Shown here: positions 26,229 to 34,136 of the stretch, piece after piece
Position numbering within the stretch: position 1 is the first letter of the stretch
How the letters are laid out: each line of letters starts with the position of its first letter
From: JBIOUF01 sp044866695
Lineage (GTDB): Bacteria > Actinomycetota > Actinomycetes > Propionibacteriales > Nocardioidaceae
DNA: 55,241 nt
NCBI GenBank assembly: GCA_044866695.1
Contig: JBIOUF010000174.1
Coordinates: 1 to 55,241, forward strand
Direction of reading: 5' to 3'
Notes under the pieces: model-generated
Database searches by the model: none
What the model was told of the DNA's origin: nothing
The model's input: the letters and a program-made list of their open reading frames with translations, nothing else
Position numbers and translations under genes: made by a program

Positions 26229-26936
26229 CTACCGGCGGGTGGGTCGGTTTCCGAGGATCGCCGAGCCGACACGCACGTGTGTCGCACCGTGCCGGACGGC
26301 CTCCTCGAGATCCCCGCTCATGCCGGCCGAGATCCACGTCGCCGCGGGGTCGACCTGGCGCACCTGGGTCGCGACGTCGGCGAGAATCGCGAACCCCGCT
26401 TGGGGATCTCCGCCGAGGGCCGCGACGCCCATCACGCCGCGCAGCCGCAGGCCCTCGGTGCCGGCCACCTGCGCGGCCAGGTCCGTCGCGCGCGCCGGGG
26501 CGACGCCACTGCGGCCCCGGGCGGCGGCCCCGCCCGGGTCCAGGCTGACCTGGACCAGGACGTCGAGCGGGCCTTCGCGCGCCTCCGCACCCCTCACCAG
26601 GCCGGGCAGCAGCCTGGCCCGGTCGACGGAGTGGACGACGTCGGCGTACGCGGCGACCGCGGCCGCCTTGTTGCTCTGCAGGTGTCCGACGAAGTGCCAG
26701 GTGAGGCCGAGACCGGCGCACTCGCCGTGCTTGGCCGCCGCCTCCTGGTGGCGGTTCTCCGCGACGTGCCGAACGCCCAGCTCGGCGAGCAGGCGGACGT
26801 CGGTGGGCGGGAAGAGCTTGGTCACCACCACGAGGGTGACCTCGCCGGGGTCGCGGCCGGCCGCGGCGGCGGCGCTGTCGATGCGGGCGGCGACCCGCTC
26901 CAGGCCGCGGGCGAGCTCGGCTCGCCGGGCGCTCAC
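26229..26936 (-). CDS. YggS/YlmE family pyridoxal-phosphate homeostasis protein
   Basis: 235-residue PLP-binding, non-catalytic TIM-barrel protein that balances free PLP and amino/keto acid pools. The PLP lysine lies in LVVVTKLFPP. Other marks are VRHVAENRHQEA, WHFVGHLQSNKA, the VHSVDR strand and a phosphate-binding end SAGMSGDLEEAVRHGATHVRVGSAIL. The GTG start overlaps the pgeF stop (GTGA). Position between ftsZ-pgeF and sepF is the standard Gram-positive order. Confidence 0.95.
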   Translation of the reverse strand: MSARRAELARGLERVAARIDSAAAAAGRDPGEVTLVVVTKLFPPTDVRLLAELGVRHVAENRHQEAAAKHGECAGLGLTWHFVGHLQSNKAAAVAAYADVVHSVDRARLLPGLVRGAEAREGPLDVLVQVSLDPGGAAARGRSGVAPARATDLAAQVAGTEGLRLRGVMGVAALGGDPQAGFAILADVATQVRQVDPAATWISAGMSGDLEEAVRHGATHVRVGSAILGNRPTRR

Positions 26937-27679
26937 CGGGCCACCACGCGGACCAGGCCGCCGAGCCGGCCCGACCCGGCCCCGTCTCGGCGGTGGGAGT
27001 ACAGGTCGAGGTCCTCCCGCGTGCAGCGCGCCACCGTCACGACGTCGGCCGCACCGAGACCGGCCTGGGTCAGCTGCGCGCCGACCCCCGCGCCGAGGTC
27101 CAGCGCGGGCGTGCCCCAGGACGTCTGCGCGCGCGTCGCCGGCACCGCCGCGGCCACCTGGTCACGCAGGGCGGCGGGCACCTCGTAGCAGCGACCGCAC
27201 ACGTGTGGGCCGACCCAGGCCCGGACCCGCCCGGCACCGAGGTCGCGCATCGCGCGGATCGCGGCCGGCACCACGCCCCGGGCCACACCGGTGCGGCCGG
27301 CGTGAACGGCGGCGACCACTCCGGTGTCGGGATCGGCGAGCAGCACCGGCACGCAGTCGGCGGCACGGACCAGCAACGTGACCTCCTCCGCGCGGGTCAC
27401 CAGGGCGTCGCACTCCGGGCGCTGGGCCACCGCACCGGCCGGTGGCGCGTCGCGGACCTCGACCACCTCGGCACCGTGCACCTGGCGCATCACCGCGACC
27501 GGGGCCGAGGGCGACCCGGCGAAGGCCACCGCGACGCGACGCAGGTTCTCCGCGACCGCGGCGGGATCGGCGCCGGGCCCGCCGAGGTCGAGAGAGGCCT
27601 GGCTGCCCGCACTGACCCCGCCGTGCCGGTCGGTGAAGGCGACCCGGACCGGTCCGGCCCCGCCGGTCAGGCTGAACAC
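26933..27679 (-). CDS. pgeF: PgeF/YlmD multicopper-oxidase-like (laccase-domain) protein
   Basis: A 248-residue member of the DUF152/LACC1 family. Family members act on purine nucleosides, and some serve in peptidoglycan quality control by removing L-Ser misincorporated in place of L-Ala (PgeF). The zinc-site residues are present: VHGAEVVEV, the Asp/Cys in RAADCVPVLLADP, and VHAGRTGVARGVV. CGRCYEVP follows. GTG at 27679 lies 35 bp after the ftsZ stop. The dcw location makes a cell-wall function attractive. Confidence 0.92.
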   Translation of the reverse strand: MFSLTGGAGPVRVAFTDRHGGVSAGSQASLDLGGPGADPAAVAENLRRVAVAFAGSPSAPVAVMRQVHGAEVVEVRDAPPAGAVAQRPECDALVTRAEEVTLLVRAADCVPVLLADPDTGVVAAVHAGRTGVARGVVPAAIRAMRDLGAGRVRAWVGPHVCGRCYEVPAALRDQVAAAVPATRAQTSWGTPALDLGAGVGAQLTQAGLGAADVVTVARCTREDLDLYSHRRDGAGSGRLGGLVRVVAR

Positions 27680-27714
27680 CGCTGACGACCTCGGGTGATC
27701 CTTCGACGCAGCGC

Positions 27715-28992
27715 CTACTTCAGGAAGTCCGGGATGTCGAGGTCGTCGTCGGGCTGCTGGCCGGCCGGCTGATGCTCCTGCTGGGCCCGGGTCGGCTGCG
27801 ACATCGCCCGCTGCGCGGCCGCGGAGATCCCACTGCCGGTGGGCCGGTGGGCCGGAGCCTCCGACGCCGACCCGACCGGCGACCCGGTGCGCGGCCCGGT
27901 CGGCGCACCGGCGTACGGGCGGGTCGCGGGCTGAGGCGCGCGGCCGCTCGCACCCGCCACCGCGGCCCGGGTCTCGGCCTGGGTCTGGGCCGGCGCGGGA
28001 GCGGGCTCGCGGCGCAGCGCCGAACCTGGGTCGCGGCGCTTGGGCATGCCGCCGTCGAACCCGGCCGCGATCACGGTGACCCTCACCTCGTCGCCGAGGG
28101 CGTCGTCGATGACCGCACCGAAGATGATGTTGGCCTCGGCGTGGGCGGCCTGGGAGACCAGTGCGGCCGCCTCGTTGATCTCGAACAGCCCGAGGTCGGA
28201 GCCGCCCGCGATGGACAGCAGCACGCCGTGCGCGCCGTCGATGGAGGCCGCCAGGAGCGGGCTGGACACCGCCATCTCCGCGGCGGCGACCGCGCGGTCC
28301 TCACCCCGCGCCGAGCCGATGCCCATCAGCGCCGAGCCCGCGTTGGCCATCACGGACTTGACGTCGGCGAAGTCGAGGTTGATCAGCCCCGGGGTGGTGA
28401 TCAGGTCGGTGATGCCCGAGACGCCTTGCAGGAGCACCTGGTCGGCCTGCTTGAACGCGTCCAGCACCGAGACGCTGCGGTCGCTGATCGACAGCAGCCG
28501 GTCGTTGGGGATCACGATCAGCGTGTCGACCTCCTCGCGGAGTCCGGCGATGCCGTCCTCGGCCTGGTTGGCCCGCCGGCGGCCCTCGAACGCGAACGGC
28601 CGGGTCACCACGCCGATGGTCAGCGCACCGAGCGACCGGGCGATGCGGGCCACCACCGGAGCGCCACCGGTGCCGGTGCCGCCGCCCTCGCCGGCGGTGA
28701 CGAAGACCATGTCGGCGCCCTTTATCACCTCCTCGATCTCCTCGGCGTGGTCCTCCGCGGCCTTGCCGCCGACGTCGGGGTTGGCGCCCGCGCCGAGCCC
28801 GCGGGTGAGCTCGCGGCCGATGTCGAGCTTGACGTCGGCGTCCGACATCAGCAGTGCCTGGGCGTCGGTGTTGATCGCGATGAACTCCACGCCCTTGAGC
28901 CCGACCTCGATCATGCGGTTCACGGCGTTGACGCCACCACCACCGATGCCGACGACCTTGATGACGGCCAGGTAGTTCTGCGGTGCAGCCAC
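27715..28992 (-). CDS. ftsZ: Cell division GTPase FtsZ
   Basis: A tubulin homologue forming the cytokinetic Z-ring. 425 residues: nucleotide-binding VVGIGGGGVNAVNRM, the tubulin signature GEGGGTGTGGAPVVA, T7 loop NLDFADVKSVMANAGSALMG, and a variable Pro/Ala-rich linker (~320-415). The C-terminal peptide DDLDIPDFLK binds SepF and FtsW. The GTG at 28992 is chosen because the conserved protein begins AAPQNYLAVIKV. A longer frame upstream runs through the AT-rich promoter and repeats and has no family match. Upstream lies a large palindrome at 29080-29110. Confidence 0.98.
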   Translation of the reverse strand: MAAPQNYLAVIKVVGIGGGGVNAVNRMIEVGLKGVEFIAINTDAQALLMSDADVKLDIGRELTRGLGAGANPDVGGKAAEDHAEEIEEVIKGADMVFVTAGEGGGTGTGGAPVVARIARSLGALTIGVVTRPFAFEGRRRANQAEDGIAGLREEVDTLIVIPNDRLLSISDRSVSVLDAFKQADQVLLQGVSGITDLITTPGLINLDFADVKSVMANAGSALMGIGSARGEDRAVAAAEMAVSSPLLAASIDGAHGVLLSIAGGSDLGLFEINEAAALVSQAAHAEANIIFGAVIDDALGDEVRVTVIAAGFDGGMPKRRDPGSALRREPAPAPAQTQAETRAAVAGASGRAPQPATRPYAGAPTGPRTGSPVGSASEAPAHRPTGSGISAAAQRAMSQPTRAQQEHQPAGQQPDDDLDIPDFLK

Positions 28993-29079
28993 GGCAGGTT
29001 CCCTCTCTGCAAGAGTGCGCTGCCCGGTGGGGCAGGCGAGTGTGTGAGCCTGGTCGGGGAAGGCACTCCGTCGGCCATG

Positions 29080-29117
29080 AACTGTAACCTTGAAGTAGAA
29101 GGTTATAGTTATGTCAA
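29080..29117 (-). promoter_or_regulatory. ftsZ upstream promoter/operator with 12-bp inverted repeat
   Basis: Two 12-bp arms, AACTGTAACCTT (29080-29091) and AAGGTTATAGTT (29099-29110), match at 11 of 12 positions across a 7-bp spacer. Read on the minus strand, the second arm is two bases downstream of a perfect -35 hexamer TTGACA (29117-29112). This is a conspicuous AT-rich island 88 bp before the ftsZ start. It probably combines an internal ftsZ promoter and a regulator-binding site. A -10 with normal spacing could not be fixed. Confidence 0.55.
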
Positions 29118-29320
29118 CCTCGTGCTTGTCAGAGACCGTAGGCCGCACCCCGTCCGCCGCCGCGCCGACACGCCAGCGTGTCGCGAGATTGCCGGGAATT
29201 CTCCGGCATCGCTGAAGGTAAAGGTGAGGTTGAGCCCGGCGGCGCGTCGTCGCTCCAGCGGAGGCGCGCCGGTGGCGTCGGCGTGACCGCAGGCCCTGTC
29301 GCACGGCCCTCGGGGTCTGC

Positions 29321-29468
29321 GGAGGATGCGCCGACTCGACCCCCACCCGGGCGGAGGATGCGCCCACTCGACCCCGCCCCGGACTCAAGATGCGCCCACT
29401 CGGCCCCATCAGGACTGAAGATGGGCCCACTCGACCTCACCGGGGGAGGAGGATGCGCCCACTCGGCG
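29321..29468. repeat. 31-34-bp tandem repeat array between ftsZ and ftsQ, about 4.5 units
   Basis: Units start near 29321, 29353, 29387, 29418 and 29449. Each contains GATGCGCCCACTCG or a one- to two-base variant, followed by a variable C-rich stretch. Read on the minus strand the core is GGTCGAGTGGGCGCATC. The array begins two bases downstream of the ftsQ stop (29470). The gap 28993-29469 holds only this, the ftsZ promoter/operator and no supported gene. Confidence 0.85.
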
Positions 29469-29469
29469 G

Positions 29470-30264
29470 TCAGCGGGGGACGAAGGTGGGACGGCCGGGA
29501 GCGCTCACGTCGTAGGAGGTGGCGTGCTGGGCCAGCAGGGCGGCCAGGACGTCGGCCTTGGTGGCCGATGCCTCGGCGCTGCCCCACCGCACGGTCGCGC
29601 CGTCGCGGAGGGAGAGCTCGATGTCGTCGACCGTGGACACGTCGACCGAACCCACCCGCGCGGCCAGGGCGGCCGGCAGCGCCGCGACCACCTCGGCGGC
29701 CTCGGCCAGCGCGGACGCGTCGACGCCGGCGCCGGCCCGGATGACCGGCAGCCCGGGCGGACGGCGCGGGTAGTCGCGGAACAGCACCCCCTCGGCGTCC
29801 ACGCCCTGGACCCGGTCGCCGTCCACGACGGCCACCGCCTCACGCTCGGCCACCTCGACGTGCACCTGGTCCGGCCAGGACCGCGTCACGGTGGCCGAGG
29901 CCACCGGCCGCAGCCGTTCGACCCGCTTCTGGATGGCGGACAGGTCGGTCGTCGCCAGCGGGACGTCGAGCGGCACCGCCGCCGCCGCGGTGACCTGCCG
30001 CTCGCTCAGCACGGACGCGCCGCCGACCGTGACCCCGTGCACCGCCAGCATGGAGGAGAAGAACACCAGCCACACCGTGCCGGCCACCAGGCACAGGGCC
30101 AGGAGGACGACCAGGATCCGCCGCCACACCAGCCACCGGCGGGCCCGCTGTCGCCTGGTGAACCGGCGGCGGGCCGCCGCCAGGGCCCGCTCGTCCACGT
30201 CGGGCTCGGGCCGCGGTGGGGCCGATGCCTGCGTCGCCCCGGCCGACCCGCGTCCCAGCCTCAT
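29470..30264 (-). CDS. ftsQ: Cell division protein FtsQ
   Basis: A bitopic divisome assembly protein linking FtsB/FtsL and FtsW/FtsI. 264 residues: a basic cytosolic N-terminus (~1-48), one membrane helix (ILVVLLALCLVAGTVWLVFFSS), a POTRA domain (MLAVHGVTVGGASVLSERQVTAAAAV) and a FtsQ/DivIB beta-domain (RSWPDQVHVEVAEREAVAVV). The ATG at 30264 overlaps the murC stop (ATGA). Confidence 0.95.
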   Translation of the reverse strand: MRLGRGSAGATQASAPPRPEPDVDERALAAARRRFTRRQRARRWLVWRRILVVLLALCLVAGTVWLVFFSSMLAVHGVTVGGASVLSERQVTAAAAVPLDVPLATTDLSAIQKRVERLRPVASATVTRSWPDQVHVEVAEREAVAVVDGDRVQGVDAEGVLFRDYPRRPPGLPVIRAGAGVDASALAEAAEVVAALPAALAARVGSVDVSTVDDIELSLRDGATVRWGSAEASATKADVLAALLAQHATSYDVSAPGRPTFVPR

Positions 30265-31691
30265 CGCTCCCCCTCGGTGGTCGGTTCCTCCAGCAGCGCC
30301 AGCACCTGGGGCCCGAGCGAGGTGACGTCCCCTGCGCCGAGGGTGAGCACCACGTCACCGGGCCGCGCCCTGCGGGCCAGGGCCGCGGGCACCGCGGACC
30401 ACGACGGCTCGTAGGTCACCCTTTCGGCGGGCAGCGGCACGGCGTGGGCGACCAGTGCCCCGGTCACCCGCGGGTCCGGGTCCTCGCGGGCGACGTACAC
30501 GTCCATCACCACCACCTCGTCGGCTGCGCCCAGCGCCCGTCCCATGGCGGCGCCGAAGATCCTGGTCCGCGACACCAGGTGCGGCTGGAAGGCGACCACG
30601 ACCCGTCCCGGGCCGGCCACGGCCCGCGCCGCCTGCAGGTCCCCGGCGATCTCGCCCGGATGGTGGGCGTAGCTGTCGTAGACCCGCACGCCGCCCGCCG
30701 TCCCCTTCAGCTCCATCCGCCGACGGGTGCCGCTGAACGCCTCGAGCCCGCGTCGTAGGTCGTCGAACCCGAAGCCGAGGGCCAGCCCGGCGCCGAGCGC
30801 GACCAGCGCGTCCAGGACGTAGTGACGGCCCGGGATCTGCAGGCTCACCCGGCCGAGCGGCCGGTCGCCGTCGACCACGGTGAAGCTGGACGTGGTCCCG
30901 GCGAACCCGGTCGAGACCGCGCGGAGGTCCGCCGCGGCGGACTCCCCCACCCGGCGTACGGCGATGCCGCGCCCGGCCGCCTCGTCCGCGAGCGCCGCGG
31001 CCCCCGGGTCGTCGACGCACGCGACCAGCAGGCCGCCGGGGAGGATGCGGTCCAGGAACCGGCGGAACGCCTCGCGGTAGGCCGCCTCGGAGCCGTAGCT
31101 GTCCAGGTGGTCGGCCTCGACGTTGGTCACCAGCGCGACGGACGGGGAGTAGACCAGGAACGCCCCGTCGGACTCGTCGGCCTCCGCCACGAACAGGTCG
31201 CCGGACCCGTGGTGGGCGTTGGACCCGGTCACGGCGAGCTCGCCGCCGATCGCGAACGACGGGTCGGCGCCGCAGTGCTGCAGCGCCACGGTGAGCAGCG
31301 ACGTGGTGGTGGTCTTGCCGTGGGTGCCGGCGACCGCGACGACCCGGCGGCCCTGCATCACCGACTCCAGGGCCGCCGACCGGGGCAGCAGCCTCAGGGA
31401 CAGCCGCCGGGCCTCGGCCACCTCGGGGTTGTCCTCTCGCACGGCGGTGGACACCACGACGGTGTCCGCGCCGTGGACGTGCTCGGCGGCGTGGCCGACG
31501 TCGACGCGGGCGCCCAGGGCGGTGAGCGCCTCGAGCACCGGGGAGGGACGGGCGTCGCTGCCGCTGACCTCGACGCCTCGGGCCAGCATGATCCGGGCGA
31601 TGCCGGACAGCCCGGCACCACCGATGCCGACGAAGTGCACCCGCCCGAGCCGCTCCGCGGGCAGCAGCACGTCCGGGACCGGGACGATCAC
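30261..31691 (-). CDS. murC: UDP-N-acetylmuramate--L-alanine ligase
   Basis: Adds L-Ala to UDP-MurNAc with ATP, the first Mur ligase step. 476 residues: N-terminal Rossmann HFVGIGGAGLSGIARIM, central ATPase P-loop AGTHGKTTTTSLL, EADESDGAFL, NVEADHLDSYG and C-terminal DSYAHHPGEIAGDL. The GTG at 31691 overlaps the murG stop (GTGA). A longer in-frame stretch upstream lies inside murG and is excluded. Confidence 0.97.
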   Translation of the reverse strand: MIVPVPDVLLPAERLGRVHFVGIGGAGLSGIARIMLARGVEVSGSDARPSPVLEALTALGARVDVGHAAEHVHGADTVVVSTAVREDNPEVAEARRLSLRLLPRSAALESVMQGRRVVAVAGTHGKTTTTSLLTVALQHCGADPSFAIGGELAVTGSNAHHGSGDLFVAEADESDGAFLVYSPSVALVTNVEADHLDSYGSEAAYREAFRRFLDRILPGGLLVACVDDPGAAALADEAAGRGIAVRRVGESAAADLRAVSTGFAGTTSSFTVVDGDRPLGRVSLQIPGRHYVLDALVALGAGLALGFGFDDLRRGLEAFSGTRRRMELKGTAGGVRVYDSYAHHPGEIAGDLQAARAVAGPGRVVVAFQPHLVSRTRIFGAAMGRALGAADEVVVMDVYVAREDPDPRVTGALVAHAVPLPAERVTYEPSWSAVPAALARRARPGDVVLTLGAGDVTSLGPQVLALLEEPTTEGER

Positions 31692-32779
31692 CGCGCACCC
31701 ACCTCGAGCACGATGCGGGCCAGGCGTTCGTCGGCGTCGCGGCGGACCAGGCCGGTCGCCGCCGACGACATGGCGGCCAGCCGGCCGGCGTCGCGCGCCA
31801 GCCCCGGCACCGTGGCGGCGACCCACTCGGCGGTGAAGGCGGCGTCGGCCACCAGCAGCCCGCCCCCGGCGGCGACCACCGGCTCGGCGTTGCGGGCCTG
31901 CTCGCCGTTGCCGATGGGCAGCGGCACGAACACCGCCGGCAGCCCGGTGGCCGCGGTCTCGGTGACGGTGCCGGCGCCCGCCCGGCACACCGCCAGGTCG
32001 GCGGCGGCGTAGGCGAGGTCCATGCGGTCGACGTAGGGCACCACCACGTAGGGGACCGAGTCGGTGGACGGCGGGTCGCCCTCCTGCTGCGCGGGCAGGT
32101 TGGCCGGACCGACGACGTGCAGCACCTGGACGCCAGCCGCGCGCAGCGCGGGACGTGCCCCGGACACCGCCTCGTTGATCCTCCGAGCCCCCTGCGACCC
32201 GCCCGTGACCAGCAGCGTGGGCCGGTCGGGGTCGAGCCCGAACGCCGCCCGCCCCTCGGCGCGGAGGGCGTCCCGGTCGAGGGTGGCGATCATCCGGCGC
32301 AGTGGCAGCCCGACGTACTCGGCCCGGCGCAGCCGGGTCCCGGGGAAGCTGGTCGCGACCCGGCTGGCGAACCGGGCGCCGACCCGGTTGGCCAGGCCGG
32401 GCAGCGCGTTCCCCTCGTGCACCACCAGCGGCACCCGGCGACGGCGCGCGGCGAGGTAGGCGGGGACGCAGACGTACCCGCCGAAGCCCACCACGACGTC
32501 GGGACGGACCCGGTCGAGCACCTCCAGGGCGGCCCGGACCGCGCCGGTCAGCCGGGCCGGCACCCGGAGCAGGTCGCCGGAGACCCGGCGCGGCAGCGGC
32601 ACGGGGGGCACCAGCTCCAGCGGGTACCCGGCCGCCGGCACGACCCGCACCTCCAGCCCGCGCGGCGTGCCCAGCGCGGTGACCTCCACCGTGCCGGAGA
32701 GCCGCCGCAGCGCGTCGGCGGTCGCCAGCAGCGGGGAGGTGTGCCCGGCGGTGCCCCCGCCGGCCAGCAGGACCCTCAT
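31688..32779 (-). CDS. murG: Undecaprenyl-PP-MurNAc-pentapeptide UDP-GlcNAc transferase
   Basis: A membrane-associated GT-B enzyme that converts lipid I to lipid II. 363 residues with GGGTAGHTSPLLA at the N-terminus, GFGGYVCVPAYLAA, VVHEGNALPGLANR, the UDP-binding GGSQGARRINEAV, and CRAGAGTVTETAATGLPAVFVPLP. ATG at 32779 overlaps the ftsW stop (ATGA). Confidence 0.97.
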   Translation of the reverse strand: MRVLLAGGGTAGHTSPLLATADALRRLSGTVEVTALGTPRGLEVRVVPAAGYPLELVPPVPLPRRVSGDLLRVPARLTGAVRAALEVLDRVRPDVVVGFGGYVCVPAYLAARRRRVPLVVHEGNALPGLANRVGARFASRVATSFPGTRLRRAEYVGLPLRRMIATLDRDALRAEGRAAFGLDPDRPTLLVTGGSQGARRINEAVSGARPALRAAGVQVLHVVGPANLPAQQEGDPPSTDSVPYVVVPYVDRMDLAYAAADLAVCRAGAGTVTETAATGLPAVFVPLPIGNGEQARNAEPVVAAGGGLLVADAAFTAEWVAATVPGLARDAGRLAAMSSAATGLVRRDADERLARIVLEVGAR

Positions 32780-34095
32780 CGGCCGCGGCCGGACAGCCCG
32801 CCCGCGGTGACGCCGGCCGGGGTGCGGCGGCGCTTGCGGGCCCGCAGCGCGGCGCGCGCGCCCGGCTCGGAGCGGGCGAAGGAGACCAGCAGGCCCATCG
32901 CGACCAGCGAGGGCAGCAGGCCGGAGCCGCCGTAGGAGACCAGGGGCAGCGGGATCCCGATGACCGGGAACAGCGCCAGGACCATGCCGACGTTGATCAC
33001 CATCTGCGCGGTCAGCCAGATGGTGATGCCGGCTGCCATGCAGCGCACGAACGGGTCGCGGGTACGGCGGGCCGTGCGCAGCCCGGCGTAGGCGATGGTG
33101 AGAAACAGGCCCAGCACCAGCAGCGTGCCGGCCAGGCCGAGCTCCTCGCCGAGCACCGCGAAGATGAAGTCGGTGTGCGCGGCGGGCAGCTCGCCCCACT
33201 TCTGCTGGCTGGCGCCGATGCCCTTGCCGAAGAGCCCCCCGCTGGACATCGCGAAGATGCCGTGCGCGGCCTGCCATCCGGCGCCCTGGAAGTCCTTGAA
33301 CGGGTCGGCGAACGTGGTCAGCCGCTCCATGCGCTCGCGGCTGGTGGTGGCCAGGAACAGCGCGACGGCCCCGACCGCGAGCGCCGCCCCTACGAACAGC
33401 CGGGTGGGGGCGCCGACGACCCACAGCAGGCCGAGCACGATCGACATCAGCACCAGGGCGGTGCCGAGGTCGTGGCCCACCACGACCAGCCCGATCACCA
33501 CGCCGGTCACCGGCACCACGGGCACCAGGGTGTGCCGCCAGTCCCCCAGCAGCCGCTCCTTGCGGGCGTAGACGTCGGCGCACCAGAGGATGACCGCGAG
33601 CTTGGCGACCTCGGCCGGCTGGACCTGGACCGGGCCCAGGGCCAGCCAGTTCTGGTTGCCGTTCACGGTGACCCCGAGCGACGTCTGGGTCAGCGCGAGG
33701 AGCACGACCGCGACCAGCAGGCCGGGCCAGGCGAGCAGCCTCAGCACCCGGTGCGGCAGCCGGGCCGCCACCAGGACGCAGGGGGCGGCCAGGACCACCC
33801 AGGCCAGCTGGCGCAGGAACCAGTAGTAGCTGCTGCCGTAGCTCTTGTAGCCGTCGACGCTGGAGGAGCTGAGCACCATGACCAGGCCGATGGTCAGCAG
33901 CAGGCCGACGGACCCGAGCAGCAGGTAGTACGACGTGAGCGGCCGGTCCAGCCGCTCCCGGACGGCCGCGACCCAGCGCGCCGGGGAGCCGCCCGGTGAT
34001 CGGCCCCGTGATCCGCCCCGTGATCCGCCCCGTGATCCGCCGGGCCGTCGCGTCGCGTCGCGCTCGAGCACCGGGTCCGCCGGACGGACGGTCAC
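32776..34095 (-). CDS. ftsW: SEDS peptidoglycan polymerase FtsW
   Basis: A septal glycosyltransferase working with FtsI. 439 residues: an Arg/Gly-rich cytosolic tail (~1-45, with repeated RGGSRGG), then about ten transmembrane helices. SEDS marks include SSSSVDGYKSYGSSYYWFLRQ, VQPAEVAKLAVILW, GHDLGTALVLM, the catalytic-loop region AAHTDFIFAVLGEELGLAG and GIPLPLVSYGGSGLL. GTG at 34095 is 41 bp after the murD stop, one of the few real gaps in the operon. Confidence 0.96.
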   Translation of the reverse strand: MTVRPADPVLERDATRRPGGSRGGSRGGSRGRSPGGSPARWVAAVRERLDRPLTSYYLLLGSVGLLLTIGLVMVLSSSSVDGYKSYGSSYYWFLRQLAWVVLAAPCVLVAARLPHRVLRLLAWPGLLVAVVLLALTQTSLGVTVNGNQNWLALGPVQVQPAEVAKLAVILWCADVYARKERLLGDWRHTLVPVVPVTGVVIGLVVVGHDLGTALVLMSIVLGLLWVVGAPTRLFVGAALAVGAVALFLATTSRERMERLTTFADPFKDFQGAGWQAAHGIFAMSSGGLFGKGIGASQQKWGELPAAHTDFIFAVLGEELGLAGTLLVLGLFLTIAYAGLRTARRTRDPFVRCMAAGITIWLTAQMVINVGMVLALFPVIGIPLPLVSYGGSGLLPSLVAMGLLVSFARSEPGARAALRARKRRRTPAGVTAGGLSGRGR

Positions 34096-34136
34096 GTCGA
34101 GCCCTTCCTCTCCGGGTCCTCGGGCGGCGGCTCGGG

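Noticed and set aside
27715..29430. FtsZ with a 146-residue N-terminal extension
   Set aside because: The extension crosses the ftsZ promoter palindrome and repeat array and has no homology to FtsZ; the GTG at 28992 gives the normal length.
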